From contig VGHK01000003.1 of NCBI GenBank assembly GCA_016868305.1, positions 1 through 64,000 on the forward strand: a DNA stretch of 64,000 nucleotides. Direction: 5' to 3'. Of the stretch, positions 9,263-18,723 are shown one piece after another (positions within the stretch are counted from its first letter, which is position 1; every line of letters begins with the position of its first letter). Both the position numbers and the translations under genes were made by a program. This stretch comes from Betaproteobacteria bacterium (GTDB lineage Bacteria; Pseudomonadota; Gammaproteobacteria; Burkholderiales; Burkholderiaceae_A). The notes beneath the pieces were generated by a model, which was not told the origin of the DNA, made no database searches, and saw nothing but the letters and a program-made list of their open reading frames with translations.

Positions 9263-11305
9263 CTACGGGGTTGGGGGTGCGATCTGCCCCGCTGCGATAC
9301 GCCGCTGCCGCCAGTAGTGCCAGGCTATCAACAGGGCCACCAGGCCAAGCCCGATTTCGTCGGTTATTGGCAGGGCGACCACCAACAGGCTTGCGGCACC
9401 AATCGCCCATAGCCTCTCCCACCAGGCCAGAGGCCCAAGGAGAAACCCGATAGCCCCAGCCCCCCACATGCCAATGGCCACCAGCGCCTTGAAGACGATC
9501 CAGGTGGTATCGAGCCAGGTGCCTGCCTGCAGCATGAGCGCTGGGCTATAGACAGCCATATAGGGAACAATAAATCCCGCAATGGCAACGCGTATGGCCT
9601 GCAGACTGATCTTCAGCCCCCGCTCTTTGGCAATCGGCGCGGCGGCGAAGGCCGCAAGGGCCACCGGCGGCGTGAGGTCTGCCATGATGCCAAAGTAAAA
9701 GACAAACATGTGCGAGACGATCAGGGGCACTCCCAGTTCAAGCAGTATGGGCGCGGCCAACGAACTGGTAATGATGTAGTTGGGGATCGTGGGAATGCCC
9801 ATGCCAAGCACCAGGCAGGTGATCATGGTGAGAAAAAGCGCCAGAAAGAGGCTCTGCTCCCCAATGCCGATGACCTTGCCACCCACTTCGGCCGCAACCC
9901 CTGTAAGGTTGATGACACCGATGATGACCCCTACCAGGGCGCAGGCAATGCCTACCGGCAGGGCATGCCGGGCCCCTTCCACCATGGCCTTGAGGGCCAA
10001 GGACCGTGTGTCTTGCCCCTGGCGCACGGCATAGCTCAGGCCAATAAGCAGGAAGATGACAACAAAAAAGATGCCCACCCCGTAGGCAAAAAATCCCGAG
10101 CAGCCTATGCCTAGCAGGATCCAAAAGACCATGCGTAGCGGCAGACTCGGTAGGCCTGAGGCAACACAGACTCCGAATATCAGAATGATGGTGAGCGCCA
10201 GGCCAACGCTGCCCGAGAATAAGGGCGTAAATCCGGAGAAAAGCAGGCCGACCAGGCCTGCCAGTGGAATGATGAGATACCACTGCTTCTTGATAGCGGC
10301 AAAGGGGTCGGGGCACTGGTCTTTGGGAAGCCCGAGCAGCGAGCACCGGCCGGCCTCGAGATGCACCATCCAGAAGGCGGTGGTGAAATAGAGCAAGGCA
10401 GGAATGAGCGCTGCGATACAGATCTGCAGGTACGGCACATTAATAGTCTCGGCCATGATGAACGCCACAGCGCCCATCACGGGGGGCATGATCTGCCCCC
10501 CCATGCTTGAGGTTGCCTCTACGCCCCCGGCAAAGGCTGGTCGATAGCCAAATTGCTTCATCAGGGGAATGGTGAGTTGGCCGGTGGTGACGACGTTGGC
10601 CACTCCCGACCCATTAATCGTTCCCATCAGCCCGGAGGAGATCACCGCAACCTTTGCAGGGCCGCCACGGGTATGCCCCACCGTACCCATAGCGAAGTCG
10701 GTGAATAGCCGGATCATACCGGCTTGCTCGAGAAAAGCGCCAAAGAGAATAAAGAGAAAAATATAGGTGGAAGAGACATAGGTTGGCGTGCCAAAAATAC
10801 CTTCTGTGCCAAAGCCCAGGGTGCCCACGACCTGATCAAGACCGAAGCCCCGGTGGGCCAGTGCGCCGGGCAGGTATTCTCCAAACATGGCGTAGGCCAA
10901 GAAAACCGCGCAGATGATCGGCAGTCCAAGCCCCATGACGCGTCGGGCAGCTTCAAATACCAATACGATGGTGACGATTCCTACCACCCAGTCGGCGGGG
11001 ATGAGTTCGCCGGCGCGCACGGTAAGGTCGGCCTCGTAGATCCAGTGATAAAAGCTCAGTCCAAACCCTGCCCAGGCCAATACCCACGAAATTGGGCCAG
11101 TGCGCCGGCCCTCTTGAGGCGATGCGGGATAGATCAGGTAAATAAGCAGAAGCAAAAAACCTACATGAAAGGCGCGAATCACCTGGCTTGAGAGCGGGTG
11201 AAACGAGGACATGACGAGCTGGAAGAGGCAGAAGGCAACCGCCACCCAGAAGATGGGCTTGGTCTTGTTCTGCGTGAAATAACTACCGAGAGCGGTATCG
11301 GTCAC
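9263..11305 (-). CDS. TRAP transporter fused (4TM/12TM) permease, TAXI type
   Basis: 680 aa polytopic protein next to a TAXI solute-binding protein. Confidence 0.92.
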   Translation of the reverse strand: MTDTALGSYFTQNKTKPIFWVAVAFCLFQLVMSSFHPLSSQVIRAFHVGFLLLLIYLIYPASPQEGRRTGPISWVLAWAGFGLSFYHWIYEADLTVRAGELIPADWVVGIVTIVLVFEAARRVMGLGLPIICAVFLAYAMFGEYLPGALAHRGFGLDQVVGTLGFGTEGIFGTPTYVSSTYIFLFILFGAFLEQAGMIRLFTDFAMGTVGHTRGGPAKVAVISSGLMGTINGSGVANVVTTGQLTIPLMKQFGYRPAFAGGVEATSSMGGQIMPPVMGAVAFIMAETINVPYLQICIAALIPALLYFTTAFWMVHLEAGRCSLLGLPKDQCPDPFAAIKKQWYLIIPLAGLVGLLFSGFTPLFSGSVGLALTIILIFGVCVASGLPSLPLRMVFWILLGIGCSGFFAYGVGIFFVVIFLLIGLSYAVRQGQDTRSLALKAMVEGARHALPVGIACALVGVIIGVINLTGVAAEVGGKVIGIGEQSLFLALFLTMITCLVLGMGIPTIPNYIITSSLAAPILLELGVPLIVSHMFVFYFGIMADLTPPVALAAFAAAPIAKERGLKISLQAIRVAIAGFIVPYMAVYSPALMLQAGTWLDTTWIVFKALVAIGMWGAGAIGFLLGPLAWWERLWAIGAASLLVVALPITDEIGLGLVALLIAWHYWRQRRIAAGQIAPPTP

Positions 11306-11337
11306 GTATCTGTCCCTTGGAGGCCCACCTAGAGAAA

Positions 11338-11368
11338 CGCCCCGCCTTCCTTTCGGGAAAGCGGGGCG
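11338..11368. terminator. Strong GC hairpin between TAXI binding-protein gene and fused permease gene
   Basis: CGCCCCGC-cTTCC-TTTCG-GGAAa-GCGGGGCG; 8 bp GC stem plus 4 bp inner stem. Confidence 0.65.
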
Positions 11369-11390
11369 GGACCACGGACTCTTCGAGGGT

Positions 11391-12362
11391 TTACTTTAGA
11401 ACACCCACTTCACGGTAGTAGCGCTCAGCGCCTGGGTGGAGCGGTACGGGCATTCCTTTTGTGGCATTGGGCCGTTGCATTGCCTTCGCGGCGTTGTGGG
11501 CGGCATGCATCGTATCAAGGTTGTCATACAGGGCCTTGGTCATTTGATAGGCAAGCTCATCCGACACGCCCGTATGGGTCACCAGGAAGTTGGGGATCGC
11601 TGCCGTAGGAATATCGGTGGTCTGCCCGGTGTAGGTATTGGCTGGAATAACCGTAGGCTGGTAGGCAGGATCACCGACCTTGGCCACAACATCGGCAGGG
11701 ATAGGAATAACCACGATCTTGATTGCGGTGGACAGGTCACGGATGGAGGCAACCCCAAGCCCCGCAGACTGCAGGGTGGCATCGAGCTGGCGGTTCTTGA
11801 TGAGCTCTACTGACTCGGCAAATGGCAGATATTCCACCCTGGCGAGGTCGTTGTAGGTAAGCCCTGCTGCCCGGAAGATCGCACGGGCATTGAGTTCCGT
11901 GCCCGAACGCGCGGCGCCCACCGAAAGCCTCTTGCCTTTGAGGTCCGCAAGGGTTCTGATACCTGAGTCGACATTGGCAACAATCTGGATGTAGTTGTTG
12001 TACGTGGCAGACAGGCCCCGAAGCTTATCGAGCTTGGTCTTGAACCCGGCATCTTCTACGCCATTCCAGGCGTCTGATAAGGCGTCGGCCAGGGTGAAGG
12101 CCAGTTCACCGCGGCCTGCCTGAAGCAGGTTGAGGTTTTCGGCCGAGGCCTTTGTCACCTGTGCCGTGGACCGGACATTAGGGATTGCCTTGGCGTAGAC
12201 CTGCGACAGCGCTACCCCGAGCGGGTAGTAGACCCCTGCCTGGCCTCCCGTAAGAACATTGACGAACTGCTGCTGAGCCTGAACCGCTGGCAGTGAGAAA
12301 ATCGCTGCAGAGGCGATAATGGCGGCGAAAGACCTCCGCAGGACACGATGGGTAAGGGTCAT
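11391..12362 (-). CDS. TAXI family TRAP transporter solute-binding protein
   Basis: Signal peptide 'MTLTHRVLRRSFAAIIASAAIFSLPAVQA', 'VNVLTGGQAGVYYPLGVALSQVYAK'; the ORF track opens at 12494 but the start with a signal peptide is at 12362. Confidence 0.9.
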   Translation of the reverse strand: MTLTHRVLRRSFAAIIASAAIFSLPAVQAQQQFVNVLTGGQAGVYYPLGVALSQVYAKAIPNVRSTAQVTKASAENLNLLQAGRGELAFTLADALSDAWNGVEDAGFKTKLDKLRGLSATYNNYIQIVANVDSGIRTLADLKGKRLSVGAARSGTELNARAIFRAAGLTYNDLARVEYLPFAESVELIKNRQLDATLQSAGLGVASIRDLSTAIKIVVIPIPADVVAKVGDPAYQPTVIPANTYTGQTTDIPTAAIPNFLVTHTGVSDELAYQMTKALYDNLDTMHAAHNAAKAMQRPNATKGMPVPLHPGAERYYREVGVLK

Positions 12363-12468
12363 AACTGGCTCCTGTGTGTATCGTTGTAAGTAACTGCGCA
12401 ACGTATCACAGTGCCATGTACGCGTGCGGATCCCTATCGGGAGTTTTACCAATAAGAGGAAGATAAGA

Positions 12469-12771
12469 ATGAACCTTGCGCATGACCTGACCACCGCAGA
12501 TAGCCCTATGAGCTTTGAGGCCTATGAGGCTTTTATTGCCCCTATTCGTGCCCGGTACGAGCGTACCCAGCGGCTCTTTGGGGGCGTCTTTTTCTTGTTG
12601 TTTATCGCGGCATGCGCCGCGCTGTATTTTGAAGAGGTCAGCCAGGGGCTGCTTTTTGGGCTTATCTCGATCTACTTTTTGGTGCGTTCCACAGAAGCCT
12701 CTCTGGCCATGGATGTGCTTGATGGCCAGAGGGTTGCTCTTTTGGTGCATCGACCCGATGCCTCAGGGTAA
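12469..12771 (+). CDS. Small membrane protein, unknown
   Basis: About 100 aa with two hydrophobic segments; ORF track opens at 12424. Confidence 0.45.
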   Translation: MNLAHDLTTADSPMSFEAYEAFIAPIRARYERTQRLFGGVFFLLFIAACAALYFEEVSQGLLFGLISIYFLVRSTEASLAMDVLDGQRVALLVHRPDASG

Positions 12772-12820
12772 GCCGAAGTCTGGTGCTGGCAGTTCCCAAA
12801 GGGTCTGGATCTGCCCTAGC

Positions 12821-13369
12821 TTAGTCCCCCTGAAGGCTGCGCAGTCGATTCAGTGCGTCTTGGTTCCGGCGTCGACGACGTTCATGCTGCTGGCGCTCGG
12901 CGGGCTGCGAGGCTTTCGCGGTTGGTTCGGCAGTTTCGGGCTGCCCCTTATGCGTTGAGGGTGGCGCAGCAGGCGCACTCATGGCAATGGCCTGTTGGGG
13001 CGGTGTTGGCACCTGATCGGTGGGGGCCGAAGGCGCAGCTGACTGGTCTTGAGCTTCCAGATCCGGAAGGTCATCGGCCAGGGCGCCTTTGGGCAGGCCG
13101 ATGGGATTGAGGATTTTCGAAGACGTGCGGTCTCGGCTGTAGTGCACAGGCACTTTGGGCGCGGTCTTCATTCGGCGTGCGGAGGGCGCGCCCGCTCCGA
13201 CACCTGCTTGGGTCGGCGGTGCAGGGTCAGGCTGCCCGAGCCGCATCACCGACTCGGCGTCGAGCAGTCGAGGGGTCCATCCACGAGGGGGGGCTGCCAG
13301 ACTGTCTGCGCCCATAGAGAGCCGCAACTGGTTGAGGCCAGGGTGGTCCAGAAAGTTGCTGAGCTTCAT
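12821..13369 (-). CDS. Pro/Ala-rich, largely disordered protein; last gene of ZorAB-like/vWA-PP2C-kinase operon
   Basis: 182 aa, structured-looking N-terminus 'MKLSNFLDHPGLNQLRLSMGADSL', low-complexity middle, Arg-rich C-terminus; 9 nt after the ZorB-like gene. Confidence 0.6.
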   Translation of the reverse strand: MKLSNFLDHPGLNQLRLSMGADSLAAPPRGWTPRLLDAESVMRLGQPDPAPPTQAGVGAGAPSARRMKTAPKVPVHYSRDRTSSKILNPIGLPKGALADDLPDLEAQDQSAAPSAPTDQVPTPPQQAIAMSAPAAPPSTHKGQPETAEPTAKASQPAERQQHERRRRRNQDALNRLRSLQGD

Positions 13370-13378
13370 CGCGCGGTA

Positions 13379-14074
13379 TCAGTATGCGGGGGCTGCGATG
13401 GACCGTGCGATCTTCGCCAGCCGCTCATCCGCATTGGTAACGATTCGAAATTCCACCCGCTGCGAGGCCGCCTCGTCAATACGTTGTCCCTGGCTCAAGA
13501 TGGGCCGCGATGAGGAAAGGCCATTGGCGGTCAGGCGCTCAATAAGCCAGGCCTCTTGAGCCCTCGCGCTGGGCAGCTGCATGACATATTCCAATGTGGA
13601 GCGCGTTCGCGCCTGAGACAGGGCCATGTTCTTAAAATAGGCATCTAGCCGGGATGGCGCGGCAGACCAGAAGGTGGAGGTATGTCCTTCGATGCGAACC
13701 TCTTTCACCGTATCAATGAACTTCTCGTTGGTAAGAATTGCGAGATAGCGGGGAATGAAGTCTTTCAGGATGTTCTGAAAGAGCGGCCTGAGCTGGTCGG
13801 ATCCGGTACTGAAGAGAACTTCAGGATTCTTAAATCGGATTGTCATATCTCCCAGAAGCTCTGCATCCCATTCCTGAAAGTTTTCGGCAAACTCGCTCTG
13901 CAGGGCACGGTGCAGGTCTTCCCGCGTGATTTCATACTCTTTGACGATAAGGGTAGTGGTCTGCTCAACCCGCGTCATGTAGAGGGCCGCCAGCAGCAGA
14001 AAGACCATCATCAGGCCCATCATGAGGTCGCTTAGCGGAATCCAGTGGCTGTTGTTACCGGAGCTGTCTGACAT
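13379..14074 (-). CDS. MotB/OmpA-domain stator protein, ZorB-like
   Basis: 231 aa, 'WIPLSDLMMGLMMVFLLLAALYM' single TM with conserved Asp, then an OmpA-like periplasmic domain ('VRIEGHTS', 'LSQARTRSTLEYV'). Confidence 0.85.
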   Translation of the reverse strand: MSDSSGNNSHWIPLSDLMMGLMMVFLLLAALYMTRVEQTTTLIVKEYEITREDLHRALQSEFAENFQEWDAELLGDMTIRFKNPEVLFSTGSDQLRPLFQNILKDFIPRYLAILTNEKFIDTVKEVRIEGHTSTFWSAAPSRLDAYFKNMALSQARTRSTLEYVMQLPSARAQEAWLIERLTANGLSSSRPILSQGQRIDEAASQRVEFRIVTNADERLAKIARSIAAPAY

Positions 14075-14149
14075 ACCAGGGGGCCTGAGGGGGTGCTCTT
14101 ATGGGAGAGTCTGGGAAGGGGGCTGCGGGGCTATGGCGTCTGAGGGCGC

Positions 14150-15511
14150 TTAGATTTTCCGAGCCATCTGCACCACCTCGCGTAGCCGCTCGGTAAGGGG
14201 CAGGTAGTCTTCTACAAACCGGTTGCTAAGCGCAGCAAGCTGACCCGCCAGAGCCTCCAGGGCGTCGTTAAGCTCTTTTTGCAGGCCCTTATCGAGCGCT
14301 AACACCCCTTCTTTGATGACACGGGCATTGTCCTGCAGGCCTTTTTTGAGTTCGTCCTGGGCCTGGCTGATGACTTCGCTGATCTGCTTTCGGAAGTCTG
14401 CCTGGCTGAGCTGCATCTGCACCCCAAGGTTCTCCGTGGCCCTTGCCATGGCCTGCTGCACGCGGGCGAGCTCCTCTTCCTGGGTCTTTGCGGTGCTGGC
14501 GACAATCCCACGCAGCTCTTGGTTGGCACCCAGAATCTCACCGGCCATTTCGTCAGAGACTGCGATGATCTTGTCTCGGATCTGACCAAGGCCTTGTTCC
14601 ACCTGGGTGAGCATCTCACTGGCCTTCTGCGAGAAGGTAGGCGTTACCGCACTCATCTGACCGAGCACATCGGCAAGGGCGCGCTGCTGGGCGAGCAGCA
14701 TGTCGCGGCCATTATTTAAGAACTCGATCTGCTCGGCCAAGGCCTGGGCGACCTTCTCGAATTGTCCAGCACTGGCCACGATGGTCTGCAGCGTGGCCGC
14801 TGCCTGGGCCAGTTCGCCAGCGGCCTCTCGTTGGCGCGCCTGCAGCAGGTCGAGCTCGTCTTTGTACTGCTGCTGCCAGACCACGAGGCGCTCCACCGCA
14901 AGGTTGAGCTGTTTGAAGTTGTCGCCGAACTGACTGCTAAGCTTTTCGTTGAAGTCACGAATCACTGATTCGAGCGCCTGAACGATTGCCTTCTGGTTGT
15001 TCTCCACCATGTGGGTGGCAAAGCCCCGGAACTCGGCGATCAGGGCCTCAGACTGGGCGCTTGCCTCTTCACGACCGCCAGAAATCTGGCTGCTGAGGCT
15101 CTGGGGCTCTGGGCCGGTAATCGCCCGGCGCAGACCCTGCAGGGCCACGACCACATCGTTGAGACTGGCGTTTCCGGCGGGGCCGTCTTCTTCTTCTTCG
15201 ATCTCTTGGCGCACCTTACGAAACCGCTGGGCAAATCGCAGCGTGAGGGCGCCGAAGACGCCTGCGAGCGAGGCCCAGAATGCGGTACGGATGCCCCCCA
15301 GAAGGCTAGGCACACTAGACTGAATGTCGTTGGGGTTAAAGCCGAAGAGTGCCACGGTGATTCCGGTAAAGCAGCCGAGAATGCCCATGGTGGTAAGCAC
15401 CTCGGGGCCATGGACTACGCTGAACCGGTCGAACCGAATATGAAAGAAGAGGGTCACCAGAGCAATGCTGGCGATAAAGAGAATCTCGAGAAGCAGGGTG
15501 ACATTGGTCAT
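14150..15511 (-). CDS. MotA/TolQ/ExbB-like channel protein with long coiled-coil tail, ZorA-like
   Basis: 453 aa; three TM segments in the first ~105 residues ('GPEVLTTMGILGCFTGITVALFGF', 'LLGGIRTAFWASLAGVFGALTLRF'), then ~340 residues of heptad-like helix. Confidence 0.85.
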   Translation of the reverse strand: MTNVTLLLEILFIASIALVTLFFHIRFDRFSVVHGPEVLTTMGILGCFTGITVALFGFNPNDIQSSVPSLLGGIRTAFWASLAGVFGALTLRFAQRFRKVRQEIEEEEDGPAGNASLNDVVVALQGLRRAITGPEPQSLSSQISGGREEASAQSEALIAEFRGFATHMVENNQKAIVQALESVIRDFNEKLSSQFGDNFKQLNLAVERLVVWQQQYKDELDLLQARQREAAGELAQAAATLQTIVASAGQFEKVAQALAEQIEFLNNGRDMLLAQQRALADVLGQMSAVTPTFSQKASEMLTQVEQGLGQIRDKIIAVSDEMAGEILGANQELRGIVASTAKTQEEELARVQQAMARATENLGVQMQLSQADFRKQISEVISQAQDELKKGLQDNARVIKEGVLALDKGLQKELNDALEALAGQLAALSNRFVEDYLPLTERLREVVQMARKI

Positions 15512-15578
15512 GAGACGAAGCCTAGAGGATTGTTACGTGTCCGCCAAGAAGTATGCACGCGCATGCCCAGTCTACCCT

Positions 15579-17105
15579 TTAGGAACGTTTGATCTGCGCG
15601 AGGATCTGCTGGTTGCGATGTCGGGGCAGCCGGGTGGAGATAGCCCGCGTCTTAAGCCTTTGTTTGGCAGCCTGGTTATTGCCGGCAAGCCGGAAACGCG
15701 CCTCCTCCACGGGTATGCGGTGGATCTGCGCGGGGCTATTGACCACCAGGCTCGCCTCCCCGATACCCTGGGAGAAAGAAGGGTGCGAGAGATACTGAAT
15801 CGGCTGAACCACCTCGGTCACTGCCACCCACTGCCCCACCCAGGCATAGTTCGGTAAGAGCCTGCTATCGAGTCCAGGGGTTTCGAGGAGTTCCGGCAGA
15901 ATCTTCACCCGCACCACATTACCACTGGATAGCGCCTGGAAGTCGATGTAGATATAAGGCCGCAAGGCAAGCTCCAATCCGAACCGGGTCTTTCCGGCGC
16001 GCACCTCTACCACCTGGCCAATGAGTTCGACTCGCCGACCAACAAGCCGTGCCACCTTGGGGAAGCTTGCTGCGGCAACCACTTCAAATGATCCCAGGTA
16101 GACCTTCGGGGGTGGGGGCAGGGCCGATCGGGAGACAGCCTGCTCAGCGCTGTTAGGCTTGACAGGGCGGGCCGCAGCCAGATCTTTGACGGGGACATTT
16201 CCCCGATAAAAGTCCTCTGCGCGCGGTACCCGATCGATGGGGGCCATGCAGATGAGGGCGAACTGTTTGACTGGCACGCTCAGACTGGCAACCCGCGCGG
16301 CCATGCCGAACGTCTGTGAGGCAAGGGGGTCGGCAAAGTCGGTTCCGCGAAAGACCAGGCCCTCTTCATCGCTATAGGTGCGGTCGTAGATCTCGGGTAG
16401 AGCCTCCAGTAGGCGCAAAGACAGATCGAGCACAATGAAGGCAAAGTCGTCGAGGCGAAGGTTAAAAAAGCTTTCGTTACGCAGCGGATGCTGAAAGTTC
16501 ACATGCCCAAGCTCAGAGGCCTTTAGACTTGAGAGTTGGGGAACAAACATACCGTCATAGTCGATAAGGGTGAGGCTATCGGCCTCGGGGCTCACCAGTA
16601 TGTTTCCGAGCTGTATATCGCCATGGGCAATCTCAAGCCTGCGCAGGTCTGCGCAGAGGTCTCGCAGGGATAGCCGCAGCTGCCGGAGTTTGAGCGTATG
16701 TTTGTGATGAACAGCCAGATAGTCTCCCAGGGTCTGGCCTTTGGCCCAGGCCATCTTTAACAATGGCACCCGGTTGCCCTCCACCAGCATACCTCCGGGT
16801 TCGTAGTCAAAGGCCACGAAGGTCTCTCTTCCCAGGGTGCGGTTTGCCGCATGGGTTGCCTTTGCAATGGCGCTGTAGCGCTGTTCAATCTCTTTGGAAA
16901 CCCGCGTGAAGCAGCGCAATGCCAGGGCCTTGCCATGGGCCGTTGCCTTAAACACCAGTGCGAAGTTACCCGAACGTGCCCGTGGCATGCCCAGGGCGTT
17001 GGTCTCAATCTTTGCCTGATGTAGATCGGGGTCTGCGAATACCTGACGCGGTGGCTGCTGCAGCGCGCGCAGGTACTGCTCTAGGTTGGGCAGGGTGAGA
17101 GCCAT
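15579..17105 (-). CDS. Divergent protein kinase with C-terminal OB-fold-like region
   Basis: 508 aa; 'HGDIQLGNILV' catalytic loop and 'LIDYDGMFVPQL' metal-binding segment; beta3 motif 'LALRCF'. Confidence 0.85.
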   Translation of the reverse strand: MALTLPNLEQYLRALQQPPRQVFADPDLHQAKIETNALGMPRARSGNFALVFKATAHGKALALRCFTRVSKEIEQRYSAIAKATHAANRTLGRETFVAFDYEPGGMLVEGNRVPLLKMAWAKGQTLGDYLAVHHKHTLKLRQLRLSLRDLCADLRRLEIAHGDIQLGNILVSPEADSLTLIDYDGMFVPQLSSLKASELGHVNFQHPLRNESFFNLRLDDFAFIVLDLSLRLLEALPEIYDRTYSDEEGLVFRGTDFADPLASQTFGMAARVASLSVPVKQFALICMAPIDRVPRAEDFYRGNVPVKDLAAARPVKPNSAEQAVSRSALPPPPKVYLGSFEVVAAASFPKVARLVGRRVELIGQVVEVRAGKTRFGLELALRPYIYIDFQALSSGNVVRVKILPELLETPGLDSRLLPNYAWVGQWVAVTEVVQPIQYLSHPSFSQGIGEASLVVNSPAQIHRIPVEEARFRLAGNNQAAKQRLKTRAISTRLPRHRNQQILAQIKRS

Positions 17106-17851
17106 TATCCGAGGTCTACGATAGCCAGGGTGGTATCGTCTTTGCGCATCTTCCCTTGCAATCGCGACTGGGTGATCCAGTAGCGAAAATCGTTCTCAGG
17201 GAGGTTTAATGCCTTTTCACACTGCGTCCATTCTCCCGCTATGGCAAGCTCCAGGGCATAGCAGCCCAGGGCATCGGTCATGAGGAACATCCGCTGTCCC
17301 AGGACTTCGCTTTTGGGCAGTCGTCTGACCGACCAACGGCTGCGCTCCCGTTCAAAGACCACACTGTCGCCGCGTGCATCGGAAGACAAAAGCACCGGGT
17401 GCTTTTTGAATTCATCCGGGGTCTGCAGCACATGACTCTGAATCTGGCCCCGGGGATCCTTCCAAAGCGCCACGGTGTCTCCAATGCCAAGGACCAGAAC
17501 GTCTGGGCCGGCATCGACCAGACCGAGAATACTGGAGAAATTGCCCCTATCGAAGGCTGCCTGCTGCGACCAGGACAGCTTCCTCTGGGCAACGATTCCC
17601 AGAAACATTGTGCGCGCCTGTATAACGATGCTGCGAATGGCGGTGTCGTTAAGCGCAGGTGTTGGAGTCTGGGAGAAGGTCTGGGTAAAGACCTGACAGA
17701 GCAGCCTTCCCCAGGTACGCGAATCAAACGATTCGCTGGCGCCATCGCTCATGGCACATGCAAACCCTTCCGTCGTCCAGAAAAAGAAGTCATCGTTGGC
17801 GTCGGGGTAATCGGGATCCTTCGGGAAGGAGAGGCTTCGAACTACCCGCAT
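17105..17851 (-). CDS. PP2C-family protein phosphatase
   Basis: 248 aa; 'DANDDFFFW', 'FACAMSDGASESFDSRTWGRLL', 'GIGDTVALW', 'RKDDTTLAIVDLG'; 1-nt overlap with the kinase gene. Confidence 0.85.
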   Translation of the reverse strand: MRVVRSLSFPKDPDYPDANDDFFFWTTEGFACAMSDGASESFDSRTWGRLLCQVFTQTFSQTPTPALNDTAIRSIVIQARTMFLGIVAQRKLSWSQQAAFDRGNFSSILGLVDAGPDVLVLGIGDTVALWKDPRGQIQSHVLQTPDEFKKHPVLLSSDARGDSVVFERERSRWSVRRLPKSEVLGQRMFLMTDALGCYALELAIAGEWTQCEKALNLPENDFRYWITQSRLQGKMRKDDTTLAIVDLG

Positions 17852-17857
17852 AGAGAC

Positions 17858-18706
17858 TTAACGCAGCATCAGGGATTGCGAAGAGGCTCGGGTGCCAATA
17901 TCGAAAAATTCCACTACCTCGACTGGCTCGACGTTGAAAAAAAAGCCCCGGGCATGGGGTGACACCTGATAGCCCTTTTCCCTGGCGGCCTGGGCAACCG
18001 CAGCGGGAAGCTCGCTCGACATGCGAAACAAGCTCTTGCCGTAAGGGTCGATTACATGGTTTTCATCGTCTGCAAACTTAAGCGGACTGCCCTTGGCCTG
18101 ACCGCTATGCAGGTTGAACAGCAGGATGTCGCCATCATCGGTACCAATCTGTCGCAGCTGCTCTGCCACCGGCTCTGGGTCGCCATCGGAGGGCTCGCCA
18201 TCGGTGACATGCAAGACCGTGGGGGGATAAGACTCGGCATGCTCATCGCACCAGACCGCTAGAGACTCCGCAGCGATACGGAGCGCCTTGCGCATAGGGG
18301 TGCCGCCATCGGCCTGGGGCGTAAACCAGATCGGAAACTGAATGGTCTGTTCGATAACTCCGCCCGCGCCGTCGGGAACCTTCTGTCGCCTTTGCTCAAT
18401 CGAAATCGGACTCTTCTCAAAGTCAGAAATCGGGTGAAACATTTTTGATGCAAAGGGGCCTTTCAAGGCATTTCCTACCTGTGCCCCCCCGTAGCCAATG
18501 GCACCGATTTCAAAGTAGTCGCGAACGCCCTCAGACTTTGAGCAACGGGCAATGAGGTTGACCACCACCCGGTTTAAGGCGTCGCTGACAAACTGGGCGC
18601 GCGACATCTTGGTCTGGCCTACAGGGTCTGCCATGGACCCAGACTGGTCTATGAGGAATAAAAACGCCGTAGGACTGGTACGACTAATTTCGGCGCTGTA
18701 GCTCAT
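17858..18706 (-). CDS. vWA domain protein (TerY-like)
   Basis: 282 aa; intact MIDAS: 'LIDQSGSM', 'DGGTPM', 'VTDGEPSDGD'. Confidence 0.9.
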   Translation of the reverse strand: MSYSAEISRTSPTAFLFLIDQSGSMADPVGQTKMSRAQFVSDALNRVVVNLIARCSKSEGVRDYFEIGAIGYGGAQVGNALKGPFASKMFHPISDFEKSPISIEQRRQKVPDGAGGVIEQTIQFPIWFTPQADGGTPMRKALRIAAESLAVWCDEHAESYPPTVLHVTDGEPSDGDPEPVAEQLRQIGTDDGDILLFNLHSGQAKGSPLKFADDENHVIDPYGKSLFRMSSELPAAVAQAAREKGYQVSPHARGFFFNVEPVEVVEFFDIGTRASSQSLMLR

Positions 18707-18723
18707 GGCAGTTCTCCTAAAGA

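Noticed and set aside
9738-10346. 202 aa ORF in alternate frame of the fused TRAP permease
   Set aside because: Compositionally odd (His/Arg/Gly-rich) and nested in a clear permease gene.
13379-15511. Flagellar MotAB or TolQR/ExbBD
   Set aside because: No flagellar or tol/ton genes nearby; the long coiled-coil tail and the SDLMxGLMMVFL helix with OmpA domain fit ZorAB better.
15579-17851. Kinase and PP2C as T6SS PpkA/PppA
   Set aside because: No FHA protein nearby, the kinase is a divergent soluble type with no TM, and the pair is embedded with vWA and ZorAB-like genes, about 37 kb from the T6SS block.
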